Source: Sphingopyxis sp. H073
GTDB taxonomy: Bacteria > Pseudomonadota > Alphaproteobacteria > Sphingomonadales > Sphingomonadaceae
DNA: 64,000 bases
Assembly (NCBI RefSeq): GCF_001468395.1
Contig: NZ_LNSG01000002.1
Span: 372,001 to 436,000 of the forward strand
Reading direction: 5' to 3'
Shown here in pieces: positions 9,048 through 17,083 of the stretch. Both the position numbers and the translations under genes were made by a program. The notes under the pieces are model-generated. The model had not been told where the DNA came from. It saw only the letters and a program-made list of their open reading frames with translations, and made no database searches. Each line of letters begins with the position of its first letter. Position 1 is the stretch's first letter.

Positions 9048-9565
9048 GCGCCGATCTCCCGACGTAGGAGAAAGGCCTGGTGCTGTCGCAGGCCGTAGGC
9101 GCGCGGCGCTTCGCCGACAGTCAGCCGGTTGTGGACGTGACGCCAATGATCCGGCGAGACCTCGATCGGGTCGATGCCGCGCGCCTCGATCGCGTCGATG
9201 GCTTGGAGCATGCGCTCCACCTTCGGCCAGCCGTCGACGCGCAAGAGGATGTCCGCGCCGGGCGTGACGGTCGGCATCGTCTGGCACGGCGCAGCAGGCT
9301 CAACAGCACGCAGGATGTCGAGGCGCGAGAGCACGGTCCCGTGCTCATTTGCGGCCCATCGGACCAGCGCAAAGATACTTCCGGGAGGGAAGAAGAGGAT
9401 GCGTCGGCGCCGGTCGAGGATCTGTTCGCGTAGCTCGCGACCGAACCGTATCCATTGCTCCGTTCGCTTCTCGACCCAAGTAAGTTCGACCTGGGTGAGA
9501 GTGTCGGCCGGCAGCTCGATGGCGGCGCGGCCGACGCGCATTGGCGCGGCGACATGGCCGGTCAT
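9044..9565 (-). CDS. DUF2840 family protein
   Basis: A 173-residue soluble protein starting MTGHVAAPMRVGRAAIELP, matching the DUF2840 family, found almost only next to traF in conjugative elements of Proteobacteria. The function is unknown. The strict 4-base overlaps with traF downstream and the ribbon-helix-helix gene upstream show translational coupling in a parA-RHH-DUF2840-traF unit. No membrane segment or known catalytic motif can be seen. Confidence 0.82.
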   Translation of the reverse strand: MTGHVAAPMRVGRAAIELPADTLTQVELTWVEKRTEQWIRFGRELREQILDRRRRILFFPPGSIFALVRWAANEHGTVLSRLDILRAVEPAAPCQTMPTVTPGADILLRVDGWPKVERMLQAIDAIEARGIDPIEVSPDHWRHVHNRLTVGEAPRAYGLRQHQAFLLRREIGA

Positions 9566-9816
9566 GATCCTTCTCCTGAGGGGGGTGGGAATTCGCGCTC
9601 GAACAGCGCGCGCAGCATGTCGGCGACGGTCTGACCGCGCTGGAAGGCGGCAATCTTGATGCGGCCGCGCATATCCGCAGTCACGTCGATCGTCAGTCGC
9701 GCCGAGAAGTCCTCGCCGGCTTGTGCGCGCGGGTGGTGGCGCTCGGGCGCCTTGATCCAGCTCTCCGGATCGACCGGACGCGCCGCGAAGCTGCGTTTCG
9801 GGGACCGCGCGCTCAT
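9562..9816 (-). CDS. Small ribbon-helix-helix protein, likely partition partner of ParA
   Basis: An 84-residue protein. Residues 49-84 (RLTIDVTADMRGRIKIAAFQ and on to FEREF) read as a beta strand plus two helices, the ribbon-helix-helix fold; the basic N-terminus (residues 1-45) looks disordered. It starts inside the end of the parA gene with a 4-base overlap. A short ParA followed by a small RHH protein is the type Ib partition layout (ParG/Omega-like), so I infer it binds a centromere and stimulates ParA. That role is inference; the fold call is fairly firm. Confidence 0.65.
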   Translation of the reverse strand: MSARSPKRSFAARPVDPESWIKAPERHHPRAQAGEDFSARLTIDVTADMRGRIKIAAFQRGQTVADMLRALFEREFPPPSGEGS

Positions 9817-10451
9817 GCGCCGATCCTCGCGACTTCCGCCGCGAGCGCGGCGATCTCGCGCGCGCCAGGGCAATCCTCGTCCTGCTCGGCGGCGAGCCGG
9901 CCGGTCTGCACGACATCGGCGAAGACGATGCGCTGGCCGATCGTGGTCGAGAGCAAGGGCGGGTCGTGATCCGCGAGCGTTTCGGCGGTCTCGCGCGCCA
10001 ACACGGTGCGAGCCGCGCAGCGGTTCAGCACGAAGCGGGCGGCGAGCTGCGGGCGGTAGATGCGTGCCTCCCCGAGCAGCGAGAGCATTTCGGCGGAGGC
10101 CCAGCCATCGAGCGGCGACGGCTGCACCGGAATGAGCACGAGATCGGCCGCGAGCAGCGCCGAGCGCATCAGCCCAGCGACGCGCGGCGGGCCGTCGATG
10201 ACGACATGGTCAACGTCGCGGGCCAACTCCGGCGCTTCGCGGTGGAGCGTGTCGCGGGCCAGGCCGACGACACCGAACAGTCGCTCCAACCCCTCTCGGC
10301 TGCGCTGCTGCGACCAGTCGAGCGCCGAACCCTGGGGGTCGGCGTCGATCAGCGTCACGCGCTGTCCACGGCGAGCCCATTCGCCGGCGAGGTGCAGGGC
10401 GAGCGTCGTCTTCCCGACGCCGCCCTTCTGGTTGAGCAGCGCGACGATCAT
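9813..10451 (-). CDS. parA: ParA-family partition ATPase
   Basis: A 212-residue ParA with deviant Walker A KGGVGKTT (residues 9-16), the A' motif LIDADPQGSALDW, and the Walker B region HVVIDGPP. It lacks an N-terminal HTH, so it is the short type Ib form. Start is the ATG at 10449-10451 (MIVALLNQ); upstream in-frame residues are not ParA-like. It should stabilise the element when excised. It lies between the replication module and an RHH partner, with iterons and a palindrome upstream. Confidence 0.93.
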   Translation of the reverse strand: MIVALLNQKGGVGKTTLALHLAGEWARRGQRVTLIDADPQGSALDWSQQRSREGLERLFGVVGLARDTLHREAPELARDVDHVVIDGPPRVAGLMRSALLAADLVLIPVQPSPLDGWASAEMLSLLGEARIYRPQLAARFVLNRCAARTVLARETAETLADHDPPLLSTTIGQRIVFADVVQTGRLAAEQDEDCPGAREIAALAAEVARIGA

Positions 10452-10512
10452 GACGGTCTCCCGGCGATCGGGGACTCGTCCACAGCGGCCGAAAAGCACG
10501 GTCGCGTTAGAA

Positions 10513-10529
10513 AGATTCCGTAGGAATCT
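10513..10529. promoter_or_regulatory. Palindrome upstream of parA, candidate centromere or operator
   Basis: A perfect inverted repeat AGATTCC-GTA-GGAATCT sits 62-78 bases upstream of the parA start in the AT-richest part of the gap. In type Ib systems the centromere or operator lies upstream of parA, so this could bind the RHH partner. Only one copy is visible, whereas centromeres usually have several. Confidence 0.4.
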
Positions 10530-10588
10530 AGGTTAGATAAGTTACAGGGCTTGCAAGTCGCTGATTCAGCGCGAGGATTCGTCGAATC

Positions 10589-10656
10589 CGGTCCCCGATA
10601 GCACGAGACTTCGGTCCCCGATGGCACGATAGTGCCGGTCCCCGATAGCACGAGAC
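10589..10656. repeat. Three iterons next to repA
   Basis: Three direct repeats of about 21 bases with core CGGTCCCCGATAGCACGA start at 10589, 10612 and 10636, a spacing of 23-24 bases or roughly two helical turns. Copies 1 and 3 are identical over the core; copy 2 has G for A at one position and diverges at its end. They lie 4 bases past the repA stop. Such helically phased repeats are bound by replication initiators, so this is a likely origin or copy-control site. Confidence 0.72.
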
Positions 10657-10659
10657 GAT

Positions 10660-11547
10660 TCACAGCTTATCCCCAGGGCGAGTTTTCGAGCGGCGACGGC
10701 GGCGCGGAATGCCAAGCGCGTCGGGATCGGTGGGTGCGAAGGACAGGATGTCGGGACCGCCGACGCACTGCTCGATGGTGAGCTGATACCCGGGGAGCGG
10801 CTGCCGGCGGACGATCTCGCGGAGGTCGTAGGCAAAGTGCTTGAGCGGCGAGAGGCTACCCGACTTTGCATGGAGGTGCGGAAAGTCGAAGCTCCAGCCG
10901 AACTCCTGCTTGCCGCCGTGCTTGCGCACCAGGCGGTACAGCCAGCGCTCCAGCCCTCCGGTCAGGCCGAAGTAGTTGCGGTCGATGGTGAGCACCAGCG
11001 CGTCGTCGAGCACTGCGCTGTAAAACCAGTCGGGAACGATGAGTTCGAGGCCGAGCGGCCTGCCGCGTTGGTCGGCTCGTTCCTTCCACTCGTTGATCCA
11101 GGAGAACCGGTGCATCCGACGCTCTGTCGGCTGGCGGATCGAGGTCGCGACGGTCGTCGACTGCAGTCGGTCGAGTGCGGCCTTGAGCCGATCGTAATCC
11201 CGCAGCGATACGCCGCGGCCGATGAAGTTCAGGATTTCATACGGGGTCGTGGCCATCAGCCGCGATGGCTGGAGCCCCACGTCGCGAGCCTCGACGATCT
11301 GTGAGGCGGCCCAGATGAGGATGTCGGCGTCCCAGATCGTCGCCATGCCATGCTCGGGCACTGCCTCGACACGGATCTTGACCGAGCCGGCCTTGAAGTC
11401 GATCGGCGCAAGCCGCTTCGACTTGGCGAGCGAGAAGAATGGATAGGCCATCAGGTCCTGCGCATCGCGAGGCGCCAAGTCACCGGGCAGCGCCCGGAAG
11501 AGGTCGAGTTGCGCTCTCTCGTCGCTGCGTTGATGGCGGGACGACAT
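10660..11547 (-). CDS. repA: Replication initiator protein A (RepA)
   Basis: About 295 residues matching the RPA family of plasmid and ICE initiators, with recognisable blocks LFRALPGD, DLMAYPFFSLAKSKR, DADILIWAASQIVEA, YEILNFIGRG and GGLERWLYRLVRKHGGKQ. It would start replication of the excised circle. I prefer the ATG at 11545-11547 (MSSRHQRSDER), where family similarity begins. A GTG at 11634 would add 29 residues but overlap the next gene by 74 bases. Iterons follow directly after the stop. Confidence 0.82.
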   Translation of the reverse strand: MSSRHQRSDERAQLDLFRALPGDLAPRDAQDLMAYPFFSLAKSKRLAPIDFKAGSVKIRVEAVPEHGMATIWDADILIWAASQIVEARDVGLQPSRLMATTPYEILNFIGRGVSLRDYDRLKAALDRLQSTTVATSIRQPTERRMHRFSWINEWKERADQRGRPLGLELIVPDWFYSAVLDDALVLTIDRNYFGLTGGLERWLYRLVRKHGGKQEFGWSFDFPHLHAKSGSLSPLKHFAYDLREIVRRQPLPGYQLTIEQCVGGPDILSFAPTDPDALGIPRRRRRSKTRPGDKL

Positions 11548-11560
11548 CACGGAGACCGGA

Positions 11561-11845
11561 TCAGCGAAGGCCGGAAGTGCCGGCGTTGCGGCCTTGGGAG
11601 GCCGCAGCTTTCGCAGGAGCGACGATGCCGCCACGCGGATCCGAGGTCGAGGTCACCAAGCCGCGATCGGCCCACGCCTGCAGGTCGGTCAGCGAATAGA
11701 CCACCCGTCCACCGAGCTTCCGGTAGGTCGGTCCGGTGCCATATGTTCGGTGCTTTTCGAGCGTGCGCTCCGACAGCCCGAGAAAGCGCGCGGCTTCCTC
11801 TGTCCTGAGGTAGCGTGGCGGCATGGGGGCGGCCGTTTCGTCCAT
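11561..11845 (-). CDS. AlpA/excisionase-like helix-turn-helix protein
   Basis: A 94-residue protein with a winged-helix HTH (residues 12-58: YLRTEEAARFLGLSERTLEK then GGRVVYSLTDLQAWADRG) of the AlpA/HTH_17 type. Such proteins act as recombination directionality factors or as small activators of ICE genes. It lies upstream of repA and downstream of a DUF2285 gene. The 126-base upstream gap holds an inverted repeat that it may bind. Which role it plays cannot be told from sequence. Confidence 0.82.
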   Translation of the reverse strand: MDETAAPMPPRYLRTEEAARFLGLSERTLEKHRTYGTGPTYRKLGGRVVYSLTDLQAWADRGLVTSTSDPRGGIVAPAKAAASQGRNAGTSGLR

Positions 11846-11931
11846 GATCGAACCTCCGTGGTTTCGCGGCGCCTGCCTCGGACAGGCGGCGGATTGCGGT
11901 CACGGTGGCGCGATTGCGGCGGTCGGCACGA

Positions 11932-11959
11932 TGTCGAAGTAAAGGAGATAAGTTCGACA
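11932..11959. promoter_or_regulatory. Inverted repeat upstream of the AlpA-like gene
   Basis: TGTCGAA (11932-11938) and TTCGACA (11953-11959) form a perfect 7-base inverted repeat with a 14-base spacer, about 87 bases before the AlpA-like start. On the minus strand the spacer contains a TTATCT that could be a -10 element, so a bound repressor would block the promoter. No good -35 is evident. Confidence 0.4.
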
Positions 11960-11971
11960 CCCTTTGGGGGG

Positions 11972-12728
11972 TCAGCGGTCTCGGCGTGGCCGACGCAAGA
12001 TCGAACGATAGCCGCCCTGGACGAGCTTCGCGCCGTCTCTAGCCAGGCGAATGGTCGTCTCGCGGATTGCGCTGCCTACCCACGAGGCTGCGTCGTGATC
12101 ATGTTTGGGAAAGACGGCGTCGGCGATTGCACGATACGTCGCTCCGGATGCCCGACCGTCGAGGACGCGCAGCATTTCGCGCGCCCGCTTTTGTCGGGAT
12201 CGGGTGATACGCGGATCCGGCGGGACGGTTTTTCCAGCGAGAGCCGCCCAAAAACGAGCCAGCGCGCTCAGGCGGTCGGGCGTAAGCTCATCGAGAAGGA
12301 CCATGGCCGCGAGACTTCCGGCACCGTCGCGGAAAGAAGCGTCGAACTTTTCGCCCCGGATCTGAAGGCGCAGCATCTCGCCATCGATGCCATTTATGGC
12401 CTGCGCCCTGATGAAATCGTCAAGTGAGGGAGGCGTGTGAGCCGTCGGGATTTTGCCGAGGACGACGATCGATGGATCGAAGTGGGCGTCCCAAAAGACT
12501 GGAGAGACGATTGCAGATGCAGAAGGGTCTGCCGGGAAATCGCAACCCCCATCGGGATGTAAACTCCCGGGTCAGTTCTTCGGTGTTGTCGCCTGCCTGG
12601 AGGAATTCGTCGTATGATCGCCGGTACTCGGTGTTTCTCCGCAAAAACTCCCAGGCAAGATCTCCGGGAGACAGAGCATCGACATAGTCGTAAGCGGCCT
12701 CTGACCGCCAAGAATCTTCTTCAGACAT
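11972..12728 (-). pseudogene. DUF6499-DUF2285 regulator interrupted by a +1 frameshift
   Basis: The N-terminal part (MSEEDSWRSEAAYDYVDAL... then WEFLRRNTEYRRSYDEF) reads in one frame from 12728 to RWGLRF near 12540. The rest (FPADPSASAIVSPVFWDAHF... then EMLRLQIRGEKFDASF and the DUF2285 tail) continues in the +1 frame to 11972. One extra T in the TTT of CGATTTCCCGG (12537-12539) explains the shift; removing it restores a continuous protein of about 251 residues. These proteins are ICE regulators with a C-terminal HTH-like domain. It may be a mutation, a sequencing error or, less likely, programmed shifting. Confidence 0.72.
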
Positions 12729-12817
12729 CCTCCACAGCCTCCGCAGTTTTAGCGCGCGAATTGAGCTGCGGACACGATTCCAAGTTGTGTGAGGGCTGGG
12801 AATAACGAAGGCGGAGC

Positions 12818-12844
12818 AACGTGATGCGAAACCTGCATCACGTT
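12818..12844 (-). terminator. Hairpin at the stop of the DUF2285-like gene
   Basis: AACGTGATGC-GAAACCT-GCATCACGTT is a perfect 10-bp stem with a 7-base loop. It begins at the stop codon of the gene at 12844-13146. There is no U-tract, so termination would be weak or Rho-assisted; an operator is an alternative. Confidence 0.45.
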
Positions 12845-13146
12845 CAGTTCACGCGGCCGGCCAGCAAACCGCTATAGCCGTTCTTCGTCATCCACTTTGC
12901 GCGCGCGAGATGCGAGCGGTGAACGCGCTCGGCACGCTCGGGCTCGGCGTTCACCGAAATCCCGAAAATCGTCTCGACGACGTCTGCCCAGGAAGCGCCT
13001 TGCGCTTCGGCATCCAGCAAACGCAGGTAAAGCTTCACATTGGCCGCGTCATACGCGGTCGGCGTCGCGCTGCTTGGCGGTTCATCAAGAAATAAGCTTG
13101 TAGTCACGGCGTTCCCCGGCGCGGATATCCATCCATACTGGAGCAT
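12844..13146 (-). CDS. Short DUF2285-type DNA-binding protein
   Basis: A 100-residue protein with the pattern YLRLLDAEAQGASWADVVE (about residues 40-58) and a C-terminal RAERVHRSHLARAKWMTKNG, the compact HTH-like tail seen at the end of DUF2285 proteins in ICEs. It lacks the long N-terminal part of its neighbour. It lies between the frameshifted DUF2285 gene and an XRE regulator, so this stretch (11.5-13.5 kb) is a cluster of small regulators. Likely DNA-binding; target unknown. Confidence 0.65.
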   Translation of the reverse strand: MLQYGWISAPGNAVTTSLFLDEPPSSATPTAYDAANVKLYLRLLDAEAQGASWADVVETIFGISVNAEPERAERVHRSHLARAKWMTKNGYSGLLAGRVN

Positions 13147-13224
13147 TTTGTTAACGATCTTACGAGCGAGCTTCTAGCGCAACCCGATGAGAGGGGCGTT
13201 TGCGAGTTCGCTCCTCGCGTGCCG

Positions 13225-13467
13225 TCAGGCTTGCCCTTTGCGATCAACCACCATCACTCCCACACCACGGTCGGAGCTCAGGAACACGACGCCATTCTGT
13301 TCGAAAGCGCGCCTGACCTCATCCCGCGTGCTCTCGTACACCTCGAGGCCACTGGCGGACTCGAGGCGCTTGAGGGCGGTCAGAGATACGCGAGCCTTGT
13401 CAGCGAGCGTCTCCTGTGTCCAACCCAGCAACGCGCGCGCGGCCCGTGATTGTCGGGCGGTGATCAT
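13225..13467 (-). CDS. XRE-family helix-turn-helix regulator
   Basis: An 80-residue protein that is almost entirely a Cro/CI-type HTH (residues 4-40: RQSRAARALLGWTQETLADK then ARVSLTALKRLESASG) followed by a short beta extension ending VGVMVVDRKGQA. Such proteins repress conjugation or excision genes in ICEs of this kind. It is monocistronic in appearance, with 78 bases to the next gene. Start is the ATG at 13465-13467. Confidence 0.83.
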   Translation of the reverse strand: MITARQSRAARALLGWTQETLADKARVSLTALKRLESASGLEVYESTRDEVRRAFEQNGVVFLSSDRGVGVMVVDRKGQA

Positions 13468-13594
13468 GCATGATCACCTCCCACTCGGACCTACGCGCAC
13501 GCCAGAACTACGACTATAATAGTCGCCCTATGCCAGTTTGGCCACCGCAAAGCCGACCGGGCAAACGTCAGCTGATTCGGTTGCCAGAAAGCTG

Positions 13595-13623
13595 AAAGGC
13601 CCCGACCTTCTGGCCGGGGCCTT
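13595..13623 (-). terminator. Rho-independent terminator after DUF736 copy 2
   Basis: AAGGCCCCG and CGGGGCCTT form a GC-rich 9-bp stem around a 10-base loop, 12 bases past the stop of the gene at 13635. On the minus strand the stem is followed by TTTC, a short U-tract. It separates this gene from the XRE gene. Confidence 0.68.
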
Positions 13624-13634
13624 GCGCGGAGGCC

Positions 13635-13961
13635 TCAGTCGCCGCGCCGCCCGCTCGGGCGGGACCAGATCAGCGAGAAGGTATCGCCGTCCTCGTCGTC
13701 GAAGAGGTTGGCGTAGATCGGGGCGTTGAAGCTCGGATCGTCGAGCTTGAGGCCGAGATAGTCGCGGCCCTCGTTGGAGCGCTTCGACCAGGCGGCGCCG
13801 ATCTCGGCGCGGCCCACCAGGACGCGGTGGCTGGGAGCGTTCTCGCCAGTGGCGCGGGTATCGGGGACGATGCGCACGCCCTTGGCCTGGACGCTGAGGG
13901 TGACGATTTCGCCGGTGAACTCGTTCGAGCCGGTCTTCTTGAAGGTGCCGATGGTCGCCAT
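13635..13961 (-). CDS. DUF736 family protein, copy 2
   Basis: A 108-residue DUF736 protein (MATIGTFKKTGSNEFTGEIV at the start; GLKLDDPSFNAPIYANLFDD near the end). It is the canonical family form, while the copy at 8108-8455 is more diverged, so two paralogues exist on one element. Start is the ATG at 13959-13961; the open frame extends upstream but without family similarity. A strong terminator follows. Function unknown. Confidence 0.86.
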   Translation of the reverse strand: MATIGTFKKTGSNEFTGEIVTLSVQAKGVRIVPDTRATGENAPSHRVLVGRAEIGAAWSKRSNEGRDYLGLKLDDPSFNAPIYANLFDDEDGDTFSLIWSRPSGRRGD

Positions 13962-14517
13962 TGTAATTCTCCGTTTTCCGTTCCCGAGCCCGCACCATTG
14001 CGGCCTCGATGGCGATCGGCAGGCCGGAGGCGGTCGACGGCGCACCCCGAAGGGGCCTGACAGCTTAGGAGGGCTTTCTTGTCTCGCGAGGAATGACGGC
14101 GCAGCCGGCAGGGGAAGAAAGTTCGACGCGGCTGTTGCGTCATAGGCGATCGAGGCGAAGCCGTACTTCGGCCAGATCAGGCCATTGAAGAGGCCGTTTG
14201 GAGCGGTCTAGGCACGGTCAGATAACGGAGAAGATGGCGACCCTCCCGCATCGGCAAGTTGGCGCAGGGTGTGCGCAGCGGCTTCGTTCCCCATCGACAG
14301 GCATTGCTCCAGCATCTCCGTCCACTGCCACCGGGAGTGTCTCTGCCTTCGGTGCACGGACGGATGCGCTGCCGGTGTTGCCCAAAGCGCTCCCCCGCGG
14401 GTTGCTTTTCGGGGCGATGAACAATCAGCACCCACCGCTTCATCTGCAACCTCGGAGGCTACGAGGATATGCTTTGTTCGGTGCTGTTCCGGTCCGCCGA
14501 GACGACGTCGACAAAGA
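13962..14517. other. Gap of about 560 bases with no convincing gene
   Basis: Short open frames occur on the minus strand between 14177 and 14449 in all three frames, for example one ending in MLEQCLSMGNEAAAHTLRQL. None has a good start with a ribosome site, and protein-like stretches change frame. This may be a decayed small gene. The 5' leader of DUF736 copy 2 must lie in the first part. Confidence 0.5.
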
Positions 14518-14961
14518 TCATGCCCGAGTAAGGTCCGGGCTGGATGGGCTGGGAGTCGCCACTAGTCCAGCGACCCGGAGGAAGGCGGTGATCCCGACCG
14601 CGACGGCCCCGAAGATCGAAAACGCCATCTGCCACGCTTCCGACGGCATCAGGTGCTTCACGATGCCATGGGTGGCATGAAAACCCGCGATCGCCGCCGG
14701 GGCGACGAAGGCGATCGCCACGACGAGTTTCAGCCACATCGAGCGGACGAAGGCGATCAGGAGGTGCCCGATGGCGAGCGTCATCGCCGCCGCGAGCGCG
14801 CCCACGACGACAGCGCCGGCAATGCCGGCGCCGCCTTCGTTGGCCCAGGCGCCCGTCGTCACGCCGACGAAGGCGGGCAGAGCGAAAACGGCCAAGGTGA
14901 ACACCAGCCAGCAGAGCAGGCCGACGGCGAAGAGGGATGCGAGTATGGCAAAGACGATCAT
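14518..14961 (-). CDS. Small hydrophobic membrane protein
   Basis: A 147-residue protein with four likely membrane segments (about residues 2-30, 35-60, 68-92 and 103-130) and a short polar C-terminus. I do not recognise a family beyond it being an integral inner-membrane protein. Start chosen at the ATG at 14959-14961 (MIVFAILASLFAVGLL); the longer frame upstream is Gly-rich and unlikely. It sits among small unknown ICE genes. A role in entry exclusion or envelope function would be a guess. Confidence 0.65.
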   Translation of the reverse strand: MIVFAILASLFAVGLLCWLVFTLAVFALPAFVGVTTGAWANEGGAGIAGAVVVGALAAAMTLAIGHLLIAFVRSMWLKLVVAIAFVAPAAIAGFHATHGIVKHLMPSEAWQMAFSIFGAVAVGITAFLRVAGLVATPSPSSPDLTRA

Positions 14962-15104
14962 GGCAGTGGTTTCCAATCGTTCATGGCTGACGATCGCGCC
15001 TCCACCACCACCACAGCGCGCCTGAAGTATAGCGAATGACAAGCCGGGACGGGAGCGGAAATCCTGCCGGACTTCCGCTTGCGGCCGTGAAGCCTTGCCC
15101 GCGA

Positions 15105-15272
15105 TCAGTGGGCGAAGGGATCAACCTCATGGACGATCGCGGCGAGTTCGCCGTCATATTCGCCCGCGGGCATGACACCCATGCTGCCGTCGCCCGCCTG
15201 GAAGATGACAATCGAGACCATCAGGGTGGTGGCGAGGCTGAAGGCGAAGGCGTGAGCTTGATTGAGGGACAT
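15105..15272 (-). CDS. 55-residue single-span membrane protein
   Basis: MSLNQAHAFAFSLATTLMVS then IVIFQAGDG forms one membrane helix (about residues 6-27), followed by an acidic tail ending EVDPFAH. AGGAG lies 9 bases upstream of the ATG, a strong ribosome site that fixes the start within a longer open frame. No family function is known to me. The arrangement suggests a small inner-membrane peptide expressed on its own. Confidence 0.6.
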   Translation of the reverse strand: MSLNQAHAFAFSLATTLMVSIVIFQAGDGSMGVMPAGEYDGELAAIVHEVDPFAH

Positions 15273-15585
15273 CTGCTGGGCTCCTGCTGGAGCGGGGGAC
15301 CATCCCCCGCCGACAGGCGCCCGAAGTGTTCGGCCGTGGACTGCAATCACCGCGCAGGCGTAGCCGCAGCGGCGGCATGCTGGCATAGCCGACCCTTCAT
15401 GGGTTGATGGCGACAAGTCCGCGGCTGGACCAAGGATCAGCGCTGATAGGCGGAGGTGGTCTTCGCGTCGGGAGACCCGTTTTACAGTCTCGACACTGCT
15501 TTCGACTCAGCCTCGCGTCGTGTCCTCAGATGGCTATTTGCGCTATGCTCTTGGCAGCAAGTGTAGAGTCGCGAAGGGCTGGACG
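15273..15585. other. Divergent intergenic region of about 310 bases
   Basis: It separates minus-strand genes on the left from the two plus-strand small genes on the right, so it must hold promoters in both directions. I see no open frame with coding character, no strong inverted repeat and no confident -35/-10 pair. Confidence 0.4.
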
Positions 15586-15795
15586 ATGGCGGAGTTCACA
15601 GGAAGGAGCCTGCACCTCTTGAAGAAGGCTTTGACGATCGCTGTGCTGGCGATCGAGCGGCAGCCGGGCCCCTTCCAGTCGTCTTCGGACCAAGCGGATA
15701 TGAAAGCGCTTCTCGACGCGTTGATCGAAAACGACACCGAGCTTGCCTTCTACGCGCGATCCGCCCGTATCGCAGTGACAGGCGAGCCAGACTGA
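15586..15795 (+). CDS. Small protein of unknown function
   Basis: A 69-residue protein from MAEFTGRSLHLLKKALTIAV to AVTGEPD, helical and rather hydrophobic in the middle but without a clear membrane span. The ATG at 15586 follows a purine-rich stretch. It is one of the few plus-strand genes of the ICE and ends 2 bases before the next, so the two are probably co-transcribed. Family not recognised. Confidence 0.6.
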   Translation: MAEFTGRSLHLLKKALTIAVLAIERQPGPFQSSSDQADMKALLDALIENDTELAFYARSARIAVTGEPD

Positions 15796-15797
15796 AC

Positions 15798-16028
15798 GTG
15801 GGGCTGCCAATGACGGAGACGCTCGCTTTCGAGAAGCGACACAAGGACGGAAGCTTGTGGGTCGTCGGCCAGACGATGGAGGGACAACCTACCGGATACT
15901 GGGAGTGGTTTCGCCGGGACGGTTCGAAGCTGCGGTCCGGCTACTTCGACGACGGTCAGCAGGTTGGTGATTGGACCACGTATGATCGCTCCGGGTGCGT
16001 CTACAAAGTCACGAAGATGAAGCGCTAG
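15798..16028 (+). CDS. MORN-like repeat protein
   Basis: A 76-residue protein with repeats of the type G-x-W-x-x-F-x-x-D-G (YWEWFRRDGSKLRSGYFDDG, then QQVGDWTTYDRSGCVYK), typical of MORN/YwqK-like proteins that fold as short beta hairpins. YwqK-type proteins have been linked to toxin-antitoxin loci, but this one is too short to assign. It follows the preceding small gene directly. Confidence 0.65.
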   Translation: MGLPMTETLAFEKRHKDGSLWVVGQTMEGQPTGYWEWFRRDGSKLRSGYFDDGQQVGDWTTYDRSGCVYKVTKMKR

Positions 16029-16052
16029 GCAGCGGCGCATGCGTGGCGGCGC

Positions 16053-16976
16053 TTACGCGCCGCCGTGCTTCCAAACCGGAATGCCGAGTTTCTTGGCCTT
16101 GTCGGCGAGGTTGTCATTTATGCCCGTGCCCGGGAAGTGCAGCACGCCCTTCGGCACGATCTCGAGCATCTGGTCATTCCGCTTGAACGGTGCCGACCGT
16201 CCGTGCTTGGTCCAATCGGGTGCAAAGCCGATCTGCGGAACGTTGCGGTTCGATGCCCAGAGCGAGGCGATCCTCTCGGCACCCTTTGGCGACTTTCCAT
16301 GGACGAGAACCATGCCGGCGTGCTTGGCGTGAACCTGATCGAGCTTTGCCCAGATAAGCTGGTGATCATTGAAGTCGAGGCCGCCGGTGACGACGATCTT
16401 GGGGCCAGGCGGCAGGAGCACCTCTTGATCGGCGCGCTTCTTCGCCATCAAGAAGTCGCGGCTGTCGATCATCGCCGAAGTCAGATTGCGATGGTTGACC
16501 TTCGATCCGCTGCGCGGGAGCCAAGGCTTGCCGACGTGGCGTTCGTAGTGTTCGGCGGCCTGGTCGCGCATTAGCTCGAAGGCGTTCTGGCGCTCTATCA
16601 GCGTGATCCCCTCTGCGATCAGGCGCTCCAGTTCGACCGATTTCACCTCGCTGCCGTCCTGTTCGCGCTGCGCCCGCTTCTGGGACTGCTCATTGTCATC
16701 CAGTTCGCGGCCGATCCGGTCGGTCGCGCGGTGGAAAACGTTCACGGTCGACCAGAGGAGATCGTCGAGGTCAGGTTCGAGGCGCGTGTCTGCCAGGGTG
16801 CCGATTAGAGCGTCGAAGATGTCGGCGACGGCGCCCGCGACCTGGTTGCCGTCCGGCAGAAGCCGCTGGTCGGGCTCGTCGGTGAAGGGTCGGTAGCCGT
16901 GAAGTTGCAGTTCGTTAAGGACATGGTCGGTGGGTGAGGACTCGTGATGCGGTTCGTAGTCGTCGTGATCGCGCAT
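16053..16976 (-). CDS. DUF2493 (SLOG-like) domain protein
   Basis: A 307-residue protein. The C-terminal half (from about residue 185, PKIVVTGGLDFNDHQLIWAK) is the DUF2493 domain, a Rossmann-like SLOG fold that binds nucleotides or their derivatives. VLVHGKSPKGAERIASLWA follows. The N-terminal half is acidic and helical. Start chosen at the ATG at 16974-16976, which has GGAG 7 bases upstream; two ATGs further up lack such a site. It is a common ICE accessory gene near Toprim and methylase-helicase genes. Confidence 0.8.
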   Translation of the reverse strand: MRDHDDYEPHHESSPTDHVLNELQLHGYRPFTDEPDQRLLPDGNQVAGAVADIFDALIGTLADTRLEPDLDDLLWSTVNVFHRATDRIGRELDDNEQSQKRAQREQDGSEVKSVELERLIAEGITLIERQNAFELMRDQAAEHYERHVGKPWLPRSGSKVNHRNLTSAMIDSRDFLMAKKRADQEVLLPPGPKIVVTGGLDFNDHQLIWAKLDQVHAKHAGMVLVHGKSPKGAERIASLWASNRNVPQIGFAPDWTKHGRSAPFKRNDQMLEIVPKGVLHFPGTGINDNLADKAKKLGIPVWKHGGA

Positions 16977-17083
16977 GGGATGCTCCATCGGTTGGACCGC
17001 GACCGTCGCGGCCTTCATGGCGACGAAGCCCGCGGGCCGGACGGCCGGGCACCCGGAGCGAAAGCGTAGGGCTCGATGGCTAA

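Noticed and set aside
12537-12539. Programmed +1 frameshifting as the main explanation for the split DUF2285 gene
   Set aside because: There is no supporting stop codon at the shift, upstream Shine-Dalgarno-like stimulator or downstream structure that I can see. A simple insertion or sequencing error is more economical.
14177-14449. Small minus-strand genes in the 14.0-14.5 kb gap
   Set aside because: Three frames are open at once with no clear start or ribosome site, and protein-like stretches switch frame. At most a decayed gene.
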